A DNA stretch of 64,000 nucleotides from Caldifarciminota bacterium. Its GTDB lineage: Bacteria; Hydrothermota; Tepidihabitantia; Tepidihabitantales; CAIPLT01. The position numbers and the translations under genes were made by a program. The notes beneath the pieces are model-generated. The model was not told the origin of the DNA. It was given only the letters and a program-made list of their open reading frames with translations, and searched no databases. The stretch covers positions 25,130-89,129 of the forward strand of contig CAIPLT010000009.1 of NCBI GenBank assembly GCA_903865935.1. The letters run 5' to 3'. How positions within the stretch are numbered: position 1 is the stretch's first letter; every line of letters starts with the position of its first letter. Positions 1 to 8,134 of the stretch are shown one piece after another.

Positions 1-964
1 TGAAAATAATCGGAGTTTTAAATATATTATAAATTCGGTAAATATTTTTACACTCGCCTTGCCAGTCATGCGAAAAGGTCGGGGCATAGCTAAGTGAAAA
101 CAACAGGTCATGTCCTTTGGAAAGGAAGTTCAGGTGCTCCCATTCGCTGCTTACCAATAAACGGGTGGGTGGAGTCTGAACACCAAAACCAAAACTGACA
201 CTTCGGATTGGCAATTCTAATACATCAAACCGGACAACAAGGCTATCTTTGCTGAGTGTATCCAAAATATAGAAGGACACCCGTTCGAAAAGCCTGGTTG
301 CGTACAATTTTTGCCGGGCAAGCTCTAATTTTTCCAAAGAAAACTTTTTGCCGGTTTTCAGTTCAGTGGTACGCAGAATAACTTCATCCGACACTTTCAG
401 ATTTCCCCGGACTTTCAGTTCTTTAATATAGGCGATATTGCCCTCAGTTATCATAAAATCAACGGTTGCTTGGTTATTGTTAATTAAGATTTTTCTTTCG
501 ATACTGATATAAGGATAACCACGGTTTTTATACCATTGAATTATAATTTTTTCGGCATCATCCAATTTAGTTGTAATCAGATAATCACCGGATTTTAATT
601 CGAGTAACGACAGTAATTTATTCGCTGAATAACTATGAATACCGGTCAGTTTGATATCCGATATTTTAGTTCTTGCTCCTTCGGCAATTTTATAATAAAT
701 GAGTTTTCCTTTGGCGCTTGGCTTTACTTCATAACTGGCCTCAGCCTCTTTGAAACCTTGATTCTGGTAGAATAAAGTTAAATTATTAACATCCTTTTCA
801 AGATAGAATTCATCGAACAGTTCTTTTGGTCGGGTCGATATGATTTTCGATAATAATTTAGATTTGAAGGTATGATTTCCCTGAAAATATATTTTCGAAA
901 CCTTTGTCGAATCGGATAAACTTGGTGAAGATAAGAATGTCAATATCAATATTATGTTGAACAT
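1..964 (-). CDS. bamA: BamA/TamA-family outer membrane protein, partial (C-terminus cut by window edge)
   Basis: The reading frame is open from the ATG at 964 to the left edge, so only the first ~321 residues are present. It begins with a short hydrophobic signal-like segment (MFNIILILTFLSS). POTRA-type repeats follow: about residues 22-95 with the FYQNQGFKEA motif, then another with QWYKNRGYPY and one with KTGKKFSLEKLELARQKLY. A segment of the form GFGVQTPPTRLLVSSEWEHL-NFLSKGHDL then matches the first barrel strands of BamA (EHRNFLGRG-type). The family inserts beta-barrel proteins into the outer membrane, which supports a diderm envelope. It could also be a TamA-like or other Omp85 paralogue, because most of the barrel is missing. 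Confidence 0.82.
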   Translation of the reverse strand, partial: MFNIILILTFLSSPSLSDSTKVSKIYFQGNHTFKSKLLSKIISTRPKELFDEFYLEKDVNNLTLFYQNQGFKEAEASYEVKPSAKGKLIYYKIAEGARTKISDIKLTGIHSYSANKLLSLLELKSGDYLITTKLDDAEKIIIQWYKNRGYPYISIERKILINNNQATVDFMITEGNIAYIKELKVRGNLKVSDEVILRTTELKTGKKFSLEKLELARQKLYATRLFERVSFYILDTLSKDSLVVRFDVLELPIRSVSFGFGVQTPPTRLLVSSEWEHLNFLSKGHDLLFSLSYAPTFSHDWQGECKNIYRIYNIFKTPIIF

Positions 965-1028
965 AAATAACTTGCTATTTTACAGCAACAAAAAATAAAT
1001 TGCAAGTATCAGAATGGAAAGCTATTTT

Positions 1029-1682
1029 TTAAGACGTTTCGTCGACTAAAGTATTGCTGGCGAATAGACTCAGAAAATCAAAATAACCGTTACCGATATT
1101 TTTATTAACCGATTGCCGGGTTAATCCTAAAAGAAACTTTAAGCTTTGGATAATTTCATCAAGGTTGATTTTGCGTAATTTGACTTCATTGGTTTTTGGC
1201 ACCATTGATGGTTGTAGATTAGACGTCGGATTGATGTGTCGATGCTGATTAATAATAGTTTCAATATTGTCGATAACCGATTGGATGCGGTAGTTGGATG
1301 ATTTGTATTCATAAATGATACCGCGAGTTTCGGTTTCATAGGTTTTTATCAGATTTTCGAGCGCTTCTTTAATTTCAATGTCTTTCAAATCAGTGTAACG
1401 AGTCTTTTTTATCTGCAGCATTGCGTATTCGATGTTATGGATGATATCAAAATGAGACTGCCAGAAGTCAATTTGGGCTGGAGTAATCGGCAGTTTATCA
1501 ATCCAGTGATGTTTAGCACTAATTATATATTGGCAATCATCCGGGCAATTTATCTCTTTTTTCCGTTTTGTGCCGCAGCATTGTGAGCAGATAAAGGTAT
1601 TAGTTGCTTTGCATTTACGTTTGGCGCGTGGTTTTTGACAAGCCCAGCACCTATTAATATTATTATCCTGGCTATTTAGCAT
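1029..1682 (-). CDS. Zinc-ribbon protein of unknown function
   Basis: A 217-residue cytosolic protein. The N-terminal ~55 residues carry eight cysteines: C12-x2-C15, C24, C32-x2-C35-C36, then C46-x3-C50 in an INCPDDCQYI motif. This fits a double zinc-binding module seen in uncharacterised bacterial proteins with a CP-x2-C-x-Y signature. The rest is helical and polar, with no catalytic motif I recognise. It lies 74 bp downstream of the DUF2721 gene in the same direction as the hydrogenase operon and may be co-transcribed with it. Function unknown. Confidence 0.72.
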   Translation of the reverse strand: MLNSQDNNINRCWACQKPRAKRKCKATNTFICSQCCGTKRKKEINCPDDCQYIISAKHHWIDKLPITPAQIDFWQSHFDIIHNIEYAMLQIKKTRYTDLKDIEIKEALENLIKTYETETRGIIYEYKSSNYRIQSVIDNIETIINQHRHINPTSNLQPSMVPKTNEVKLRKINLDEIIQSLKFLLGLTRQSVNKNIGNGYFDFLSLFASNTLVDETS

Positions 1683-1756
1683 TTTATTTTAAAAAATGTG
1701 CTGGACAAGCCAGTAATTTGTAATCGATTTTTGGTGATTGCCGAGATTACTTTGCG

Positions 1757-2218
1757 TCAATCGGCAGGACCTTTTTTAATCAAGTCAGCGGTTTCTTTGA
1801 TTTCTTCAATGATTGTGGTATGGGAAATTCGGATTTCCCAGTAAGCGTAAAGAACGCCTAATAGCAGACAAACCATACCAATAATAAAAAACAACAAGGT
1901 CAGGTGCCCGCCCAATTTTTGGAAGAATGAGTATACGCCGATGCCAAAGGAGGTTAAGACAAATAAGAAAATTGATAAAAACAGCGCCGCGGTCGAGCGT
2001 TTTAAGAGCAAGGCACGGTGAACAAGCATTGCGATCTGATGTTCGATTGACAATAGACGGGCAGGGGTTTCTTTACCTTCAGTTTCGCGCAGTTCGGCAT
2101 TGAGTATCCGAATCCGGTCAATTATCCGACCGAGTTTATTGATTATCGATAACAATAATAATCCGCAAGCGGAAATCATCACCGCTGGAGTGATCATGGT
2201 TTGAATTAATTGTTGCAT
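1757..2218 (-). CDS. DUF2721 family membrane protein
   Basis: A 153-residue protein. The N-terminal motif LIQTMITPAVMISACGLLLL followed by NKLGRIIDRIRIL matches the start of the DUF2721 family. Three hydrophobic segments lie at roughly residues 8-28, 75-98 and 105-130, so it is a small integral inner-membrane protein. A charged loop (~residues 32-65) separates the first two segments. The gene starts 31 bp after the hydrogenase large subunit ends and is probably the last or penultimate gene of that transcript. The family has no established function; a link to the hydrogenase is only positional. Confidence 0.78.
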   Translation of the reverse strand: MQQLIQTMITPAVMISACGLLLLSIINKLGRIIDRIRILNAELRETEGKETPARLLSIEHQIAMLVHRALLLKRSTAALFLSIFLFVLTSFGIGVYSFFQKLGGHLTLLFFIIGMVCLLLGVLYAYWEIRISHTTIIEEIKETADLIKKGPAD

Positions 2219-2249
2219 AAGAATCAGTTAATTGGTTTAAATCTTATTA

Positions 2250-3557
2250 TTAATCGAGATTAACAACGTGAACCGAGCAAGAGATACAAGGGTCATATGC
2301 CCGAACAACCATTTCTAAAGTTAAATCCATATCTTTCTTACCCTGGGTAGAGTCCATCGCCGACTTTAACAAATTCTCAGCGGCAACTCTAATATGAGTT
2401 TCCATCGCATCAAGGTTTTGGGTGGTTGGTATAATCATATTAGCACCAGATACCAACCCACGGCTAACCTCGTAATAGTGATAAAGGGTTCCCCGGGGAG
2501 CTTCAACCGCGCCAACATTTTTTCCAGTCCCGCCGCCTGGTTTTTGAATCTTACTGTCGGTCACAATCTTATCGTAGTTTTTCAAAATCTGGTCAATCAA
2601 TAGCGGGGTTTGTTCAACACAGAACAGAATTTCAATTACCTGGGCTAAATTGGTGTATAAAGGATTGCGTATCCAGCTTAAACTGTAGCAGCGTTTGAAT
2701 GCTTCGGCTGCTTTGCCATGCAGTCTTTCACCCAACAAATTCATTCTGGCTAATGCGCCTACGACAAATGGCTTATCATTATAACTGCAGCGTTTGGCAT
2801 TAGAATGGTCAACCACCCGTTCATTGGTCAGTTTCAAATAATCTTCGATTGGCGCTTCCTGTCCGGTCGATATCAAAACCGAATTACCGACAAACCCATA
2901 TTTCTCGGTTGGCGGTTTCAAGCACATAAAGGTCATGCCCTCTTCCATTGAGGTTGGATAATGGAGATTACGGAATAGTTCAACTGTCTCTTCGGCATCG
3001 GGCAATAGAGCCAATGCCTGGTTTTTGATATCTAATAACTGCTGTTTTGATGGAGTTACGCCAAATCCGCCGACTGCCGCGTTCTCACCATGGGTCCAGC
3101 GGGCAGTGGTGATTTCCATAATACTGTTGCCAAACTTCTTTAATCGTAAGGCCCGGAGCACGGCTGGCGCATATTTATCAACCATTGCGACCGCATTGGG
3201 ATAACCAAGAAAATCGGGCAGGGCTAAAAGGTAAGCGTGTAAGGAATTACTTTCAATCATTTCACCATAATGCATCAAAGTTCTTAATGCGTTGGTTGCC
3301 TTGGTTTCTTTGATTTCCAAGGCGCGTTCCAATGCCCGGATTGCAGCATAACGATGGGAAACCGAGCAGATTGCGCAGATTCTCGGCACAATATTTACAA
3401 CTTCCGAAGGGGTTTTACCGACAACCAGAGTTTCAAATAATCTCGGTCCTTCAGGAATATTTAACAGGACTTTTTGGACTTTATTCTTGGCAATCTGAAC
3501 CGTGATATTGCCATGTCCTTCAACACGGGCTAAAGTCGGTATTCTTATCTCTTTCAT
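2250..3557 (-). CDS. hydA: Sulfhydrogenase / group 3b [NiFe] hydrogenase large (alpha) subunit
   Basis: A 435-residue catalytic subunit. The two Ni-binding CxxC motifs are present: RICAICSVSH near the N-terminus (C61, C64, H68) and DPCISCSVH at the end (C424, C427, H430). Five residues (VVNLD) follow the last histidine, which is the short tail that a HycI/FrxA-type endopeptidase removes during maturation in this family. Length matches the Pyrococcus alpha subunit (about 430). The start overlaps the small-subunit stop by 4 bp, so translation is probably coupled. Group 3b enzymes are cytosolic, reversible, NAD(P)H-linked and can reduce polysulfide. Maturation genes (hypA-F, protease) are not in the window. 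Confidence 0.95.
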   Translation of the reverse strand: MKEIRIPTLARVEGHGNITVQIAKNKVQKVLLNIPEGPRLFETLVVGKTPSEVVNIVPRICAICSVSHRYAAIRALERALEIKETKATNALRTLMHYGEMIESNSLHAYLLALPDFLGYPNAVAMVDKYAPAVLRALRLKKFGNSIMEITTARWTHGENAAVGGFGVTPSKQQLLDIKNQALALLPDAEETVELFRNLHYPTSMEEGMTFMCLKPPTEKYGFVGNSVLISTGQEAPIEDYLKLTNERVVDHSNAKRCSYNDKPFVVGALARMNLLGERLHGKAAEAFKRCYSLSWIRNPLYTNLAQVIEILFCVEQTPLLIDQILKNYDKIVTDSKIQKPGGGTGKNVGAVEAPRGTLYHYYEVSRGLVSGANMIIPTTQNLDAMETHIRVAAENLLKSAMDSTQGKKDMDLTLEMVVRAYDPCISCSVHVVNLD

Positions 3558-4336
3558 TTTTTAACTTTCTTCCACATGGTTTTAAATTTATTGACAAACT
3601 TAACACCGCCGAACATTCTCAATTTCCGCTCGATTTCCGGGAAACTGAACCCTTTTTCTTTTAAAAGGTTAAACTCGGATGTTAAGTTTCCTTCATCGGC
3701 CGGGCCAAAACAACCGACACACGGCAGATTAACCGACGGGCATCGGGCATTGCAACCAGTTGCGGTGACCGGACCCAAACACATAATATTCTTTAATAAT
3801 AAACATTCATTTTCGCGCCATTTGCACTCAAGACATACTGGCGTCTTGGGTATATCGACCGGCAGTCCGCGTAATAATCTAGCGTAGTTATACAAAAACT
3901 GATTGGCATCAATCGGGCAGCCGGGCAGATAATAATCAACCGGCACAAATGCATCAACCGGTCTTGATTCAAATGGCTTAGTGATAGTCGGTGGTTTTGT
4001 GCCGTAGACTTTTTTGAATCGGGCGGACCAAGTGTTTTTTTCATATTCCATTGCCTGCACTCCGCCGTAACAAGAACAGACACCGAGACAGACGATTTTC
4101 TTGGTGCGCGCTCTTAATTCTTTGACAAACTCTTCCTGTTCATCGGTTGTAACCGAGCCGTCAATAAATGCGATATCTAAATCCTTTTCAATGTTGGCGC
4201 TATTTGCCATAAGAAACGAAACTATATTCGCACCGTTAAAGATATCGAGTATCTGGTCTTCGCAGTTAAGAATGGTTAAAAGGCATCCGGAACAACCGGA
4301 CAAATTATAAAATCCCGCTTTTGGTTTTTCTGGCAT
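3554..4336 (-). CDS. hydD: Sulfhydrogenase small (delta) subunit
   Basis: A 260-residue electron-transfer subunit. The N-terminal FYNLSGCSGC (C15, C18) opens the proximal [4Fe-4S] site, completed by cysteines in GVCSCYGG and LPGCPID. The C-terminal third is cysteine-rich (CLECKWRENEC, then GCNARCPSVNLPCVGCFGP), as expected for two further [4Fe-4S] clusters leading to the gamma subunit. There is no Tat signal peptide, agreeing with a cytosolic group 3 enzyme. It lies between the diaphorase and the large subunit with overlapping or 1-bp junctions. Gene order beta-gamma-delta-alpha is the same as in the archaeal sulfhydrogenase operon. Confidence 0.94.
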   Translation of the reverse strand: MPEKPKAGFYNLSGCSGCLLTILNCEDQILDIFNGANIVSFLMANSANIEKDLDIAFIDGSVTTDEQEEFVKELRARTKKIVCLGVCSCYGGVQAMEYEKNTWSARFKKVYGTKPPTITKPFESRPVDAFVPVDYYLPGCPIDANQFLYNYARLLRGLPVDIPKTPVCLECKWRENECLLLKNIMCLGPVTATGCNARCPSVNLPCVGCFGPADEGNLTSEFNLLKEKGFSFPEIERKLRMFGGVKFVNKFKTMWKKVKK

Positions 4337-4337
4337 A

Positions 4338-5174
4338 TTAGATTAAATCCTTCATATGTAAGACATCCCAGTGAGAAAATACTGGTCCGTCCATACAAGT
4401 ATAGATTGAACCAATCACGCAATGTCCGCACTTGCCAACACCGCAGTGCATTCTGCGTTCCAGAGTCATTAATATCTGATGTTTGGGTATGCCAAGTTTA
4501 AGTAACTCGTCAATGACAAATTTATACATCACTGGCGGTCCACACACGGTCGCATAAGTATTATTAGGGTTTATACCTTTTAAATGCTTAAATAAAGTGG
4601 TAACTACGCCGACATTTTCTGTCCATTTTCCGGTGTCATCTTTATCAACGGATAACAGGCAGTTCAGGTCGTCTCTTCCTTTTAACTCTAAAAACTCATT
4701 TAAAAAGAGCATCTCATTGGGCCTTCGTGCACCATACAGGAAATAAATCTTGCCAAACCGGTCGCGGTTATCCAGGGTATAAAGCAAGAGTGAACGCAAG
4801 GGAACCGCGCCTAACCCGCCAACCACGATAATCAAATCCTTCTTTTCAAATTTAGATATCGGAAATCCATTGCCATATGGCCCACGAACACCGATTATCT
4901 CATTCTCTTTAAGCTTGAATAACTGTTCGGTCAAAACACCGACATTTCTGATACCAAATTCAATTAGTCCGGGTCGGGATGGGGTAGAGGATATTGAAAA
5001 CGGCGCTTCGCCAATACCAGGAAGAGAGACAATCATAAACTGACCGGGCAAATAATCCAGACTCAAAGCACGGTCCATTGCTAATGGTCGTACCTGAAAA
5101 AACCTCACATCGCTGATAAGATTGAAGCGTCTAACAATGCGCATCGGTTCCGGAAGATAAACATTCGTTGCCAT
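4338..5174 (-). CDS. hydG: Sulfhydrogenase diaphorase (gamma) subunit, FAD/NAD(P)-binding
   Basis: A 278-residue ferredoxin-NADP reductase-like protein. The N-terminal barrel carries the FAD motif APFSISS (RxYS-type). The NAD(P)-binding half contains VVGGLGAVPLRSLL and ends with VCGPPVMYKFV. The C-terminus binds a [2Fe-2S] cluster through C244, C249, C252 and C260 (HCGVGKCGHC...YTC). This arrangement is the one found in PyrK and in sulfhydrogenase gamma subunits. It exchanges electrons between NAD(P)H and the FeS chain of the beta and delta subunits. Whether NADH or NADPH is preferred cannot be told from sequence alone. Confidence 0.93.
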   Translation of the reverse strand: MATNVYLPEPMRIVRRFNLISDVRFFQVRPLAMDRALSLDYLPGQFMIVSLPGIGEAPFSISSTPSRPGLIEFGIRNVGVLTEQLFKLKENEIIGVRGPYGNGFPISKFEKKDLIIVVGGLGAVPLRSLLLYTLDNRDRFGKIYFLYGARRPNEMLFLNEFLELKGRDDLNCLLSVDKDDTGKWTENVGVVTTLFKHLKGINPNNTYATVCGPPVMYKFVIDELLKLGIPKHQILMTLERRMHCGVGKCGHCVIGSIYTCMDGPVFSHWDVLHMKDLI

Positions 5175-5176
5175 TA

Positions 5177-6190
5177 TTAAACTCCTTTTAAAGCGGTAAC
5201 TACGGTTTTTATATTAATATCAACCGGACAGGTATCAATACAACGACCGCATCCAACACAGGCCGGTTTACCGAATTCAGTAATAAATGCCTTCAGTTTA
5301 TGCGTGTACCACAGTTTAACTCGTTCCGCACGGTTTTCCCGGAAATTATGACCGCCGGCAACTACCGCAAATGGTTTGAACATGCAGGAATCCCAATGCC
5401 GCTGACGTTCACCCGAGTTACCGACTGGTTTTAACTGGTCACGGACATTGTAACATGGACAGGTCGGACAGACCATTGAACAGGCGCCGCAGGATAAATC
5501 TTTATCACCAAACTTTTTCCAGATCGGGCTGTTATAGTTTAACTCCATAATATCCGGCATCCCGGTCATATCGAGCTTTAATTTATATTGACTGTCCCGC
5601 CAGCTGCGCCATTTCATATATTCGTGTAAATCTCTTTCCTTGATATCTTCTTCAAACAGGTCGAGCCGCAAGCGGACTAAATCATCACCTAAAGATGAAC
5701 CGACCCACACCAAGTAAAAATCCTGCAGTTCATTAAATGCTAAGTCAAAACCGGATTCGACAAAATGGGTACCGGTCGATTTGGCAAAGCATTTTTCGTC
5801 AGGAACACACGATAACCCTAAGATTGCCGTGTTCTTTCTTCGCTCCTGGTAATAGGGGTCAGGGAATCGTTCTAAAAAGAACTTATCCAGAATTAATAAC
5901 CCGTGAATTTCGCACGGGTGGACACCGAAAATTACCCGTCGCGGAATTTTTTCCAGCTCGGGTTTATAAGTATAACCCTCAAAAGAAAAAGTATTGAATT
6001 TGGGCGGGACCAAGAACTTTTTAACCGGCAGAATGGTCCGAAGCATGCGCAGGTCGAGTTTGTCCAGGTCGTCTAATTGTCCATAAATATACTTTTCGTC
6101 TTTACGCACCGGTCCATAAATCTCACCAAAAACGCGTAAAGATTCAAGATAACTGTTTAGGTTTCTTTTTTGCAGTTTTAATACTTTCAT
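5177..6190 (-). CDS. hydB: Sulfhydrogenase FeS (beta) subunit
   Basis: A 337-residue subunit when started at the ATG at 6190. The C-terminal half carries two ferredoxin-like clusters, CGACSMVCPTCPCYN and CVGCGRCIDTCPVD, which match the beta subunit of sulfhydrogenases and the related anaerobic sulfite reductase subunit A. The frame stays open upstream to a TTG at 6211. That start lies inside the promoter (TTGACA 6225-6230, TATCAT 6203-6208 on this strand), so the longer form cannot be made from it. With the start at 6190 the predicted transcript has a leader of only about 6 nt. First gene of the hyd operon. Confidence 0.92.
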   Translation of the reverse strand: MKVLKLQKRNLNSYLESLRVFGEIYGPVRKDEKYIYGQLDDLDKLDLRMLRTILPVKKFLVPPKFNTFSFEGYTYKPELEKIPRRVIFGVHPCEIHGLLILDKFFLERFPDPYYQERRKNTAILGLSCVPDEKCFAKSTGTHFVESGFDLAFNELQDFYLVWVGSSLGDDLVRLRLDLFEEDIKERDLHEYMKWRSWRDSQYKLKLDMTGMPDIMELNYNSPIWKKFGDKDLSCGACSMVCPTCPCYNVRDQLKPVGNSGERQRHWDSCMFKPFAVVAGGHNFRENRAERVKLWYTHKLKAFITEFGKPACVGCGRCIDTCPVDINIKTVVTALKGV

Positions 6191-6202
6191 ATATGGTCTT
6201 TT

Positions 6203-6230
6203 ATGATACAAAAAAAATACAATTTGTCAA
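6203..6230 (-). promoter_or_regulatory. Promoter of the hydBGDA operon
   Basis: On the minus strand TTGACA (6225-6230) is separated by 16 bp from TATCAT (6203-6208). The predicted start of transcription near 6196 is about 6 nt before the hydB ATG, suggesting a nearly leaderless mRNA. There is no room for a Shine-Dalgarno site. Confidence 0.7.
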
Positions 6231-6352
6231 GAACTCGTGTTGTTCCATTTTCAAAATCGCAAATTCTTATTGTAAGCTTCTCTCCAGCACTTGTTTGAGG
6301 ATAGGGAAAATCGGGACGGTTCTTTTAAATTCAAAATTTCTGAGTCACGGGT

Positions 6353-6544
6353 CAGTTATACCATCTAGGTAACCTATTAGGTAATGGAATAGGTAATCTA
6401 GTCATCAACCTACCAGATAATCCAGTACATAATCTACTAAGTAACCTACTAGACAATGGGTTAGGTCATATACTAGGTAACCTACCAGACAGGTGAGTAG
6501 GTCACATTTCGGGCAACCGAGTAGGTTAAGTAGCTATGTGATTA
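6353..6544. repeat. Degenerate 12-bp tandem repeat array (about 15-16 units)
   Basis: From 6365 the sequence falls into uninterrupted 12-bp units with no indel, consensus near CTAGGTAACCTA. Units 1 and 10 are identical (6365-6376 and 6473-6484). The best 14 units run 6365-6532, with weaker flanking units on both sides. Read on the plus strand in frame, the units encode an L-G-N-L tetrapeptide pattern for 11 units, ending at a TGA at 6494-6496, and there is no ATG at the head. The array fills most of the 432-bp gap between the hyd promoter and the porX-like gene. Function unknown. Confidence 0.88.
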
Positions 6545-6622
6545 TTCGAAAATGACATAAACCCCAGAATGATACATAATTAATTTCCTGTGAGGTTAAT
6601 ATATTCTGCTGTTATTGAAAAT

Positions 6623-8134
6623 TTATTTTGGTTTCAGGATTGCGACGGGCAGTATCATTTCTTCCATCGAGATACCGCCGTGCTGGTAAGAGTACTTGTA
6701 GGTCTGCTCGTACTCTTTGGGTTTGGTTGGATAGATAAAATAATAGTCATGCTTGGCAATCGCATATCTTACACCTAAATGCTCTGCCGGCAACATATAA
6801 TCTTGCGGGTTATTCAAGAGCACTGCAGTCTTTTCATCAATCTTCAATGCCCCGCCGTGTTTGTATCTTAAGTTAGCTGAAATTTCTTTACCGCCATAAA
6901 TCAAGGTCGGTCGGTTGACTTTGATAAAACCATGGTCAGATGTGATTATAATATAAGCATCACGTTTCTTTAATGCCTTAAGCAGGTTAAATACCGCAGA
7001 ATTACTGAACCAAAGACGGGTTAAACTTACCAAGCTCTTTTCGTCAGTAACAATTTCATCCAAAAGCCGTTGTGATTTAATCGAATGAATTAAGAGGTCC
7101 AAGAAGTTTAAGATTAATGTTGAAAATTGGGTATCTGTATTTAACAGTACATTGAGCGAGTTATCAATATCCTCGTTGCGCGAGGTTTTAAGAAATAATG
7201 ATTTATTGCGAAAATTATGGCGCGCCAGGTTTTCGATTAACAACTCCTGTTCAAAGCGGTTCTGACCAGTATCTTCAAATACCCAGTAATTTTTCAATTG
7301 CTGATAAATTTCCAAAGGCAAAAGACCTGAGAACAGAGCGTTGCGGGCATAAGGGGTTGCCGAAGGCAGGATTGAATAGTAATACTCAGTATCAATTTCA
7401 TAAAATTCTTTTAGCAGCGGAACCAGGGCAAACCACTGTTCGAGCCGCATTGAATCAAAGACAAGCCAGAACACGGGTTTTTCTTTTAGTCGGGGCAGGA
7501 CAAAGGTCTCAAAAAAGCGGTTGGACATTATCGGACCTTTCTTTTCCTGCACCCAGCGCGGATACATATCTTCGACATACGCGACAAACTCCTTGTTGCT
7601 CTCTTTCTTTTCATCATAAAAACTTTCGGCTAATACCGCATCGCCGAACCGCTCAAACCGAGTCTGCCAGTTTAAAAGTGTTACATAATAATCAATCCAG
7701 TCTTTCCAGCCCTTGATTGTGGTCCGCTTTTGCGCAATCGCGGAGAAATCGCGGTGCAGCCGGTCACCAATCAGCGCTTTCTTTTCAATCAGCCGTTTCA
7801 GAGCCGATAAAATTTGTGCCGGAGTAAATGGTTTGATAATAAAGTCATCGGCGAGTTTTCCAAAGGCTTGATTCATAACCGATTCTTCGGATACTTTGGT
7901 GACCATTGCAATTAAAATATTCGGGTCAAATTCTTTGAGGGTTTGTAAGACGGTCAGACCATCCATACCAACCATCATCTCATCCAATAAGACCAGGTCA
8001 AAGTTTTTTGATTTTGCCAGCTGCAGACCGTCCGGACCATTGGTCGCGGTCTCAACCTCATAACCCTTGTCTTTCAAAAAATAGACATAAGGTTTAAGTA
8101 GGTCAACTTCGTCGTCAATCCAGAGAATTCTCAT
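6623..8134 (-). CDS. porX: PorX-like response regulator with PglZ phosphoesterase domain
   Basis: A 503-residue protein. Residues 1-120 form a receiver domain with the acidic pair D7/D8, phospho-acceptor D51 (DLVLLDEMM), T79 and K101 (FIIKPF). A linker leads to a PglZ (alkaline-phosphatase superfamily) domain with metal-binding-type motifs: VFWLVFDSMRLEQW, SATPYARNALFSG, TSDHGF and a final HGGISMEEMILPVAIL. This is the architecture of PorX, which activates T9SS genes in Bacteroidota and whose PglZ domain is reported to cleave oligonucleotides. It overlaps the histidine kinase gene by 4 bp. The nearby T9SS cargo genes make this role plausible. Confidence 0.88.
   Translation of the reverse strand: MRILWIDDEVDLLKPYVYFLKDKGYEVETATNGPDGLQLAKSKNFDLVLLDEMMVGMDGLTVLQTLKEFDPNILIAMVTKVSEESVMNQAFGKLADDFIIKPFTPAQILSALKRLIEKKALIGDRLHRDFSAIAQKRTTIKGWKDWIDYYVTLLNWQTRFERFGDAVLAESFYDEKKESNKEFVAYVEDMYPRWVQEKKGPIMSNRFFETFVLPRLKEKPVFWLVFDSMRLEQWFALVPLLKEFYEIDTEYYYSILPSATPYARNALFSGLLPLEIYQQLKNYWVFEDTGQNRFEQELLIENLARHNFRNKSLFLKTSRNEDIDNSLNVLLNTDTQFSTLILNFLDLLIHSIKSQRLLDEIVTDEKSLVSLTRLWFSNSAVFNLLKALKKRDAYIIITSDHGFIKVNRPTLIYGGKEISANLRYKHGGALKIDEKTAVLLNNPQDYMLPAEHLGVRYAIAKHDYYFIYPTKPKEYEQTYKYSYQHGGISMEEMILPVAILKPK

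Noticed and set aside
6191..6211. Longer N-terminus of hydB from a TTG at 6211
   Set aside because: That start lies within the promoter -10 region; the ATG at 6190 fits the predicted transcript.
6353..6544. CRISPR array
   Set aside because: The periodic unit is 12 bp with no separate spacers and no cas genes in the window.
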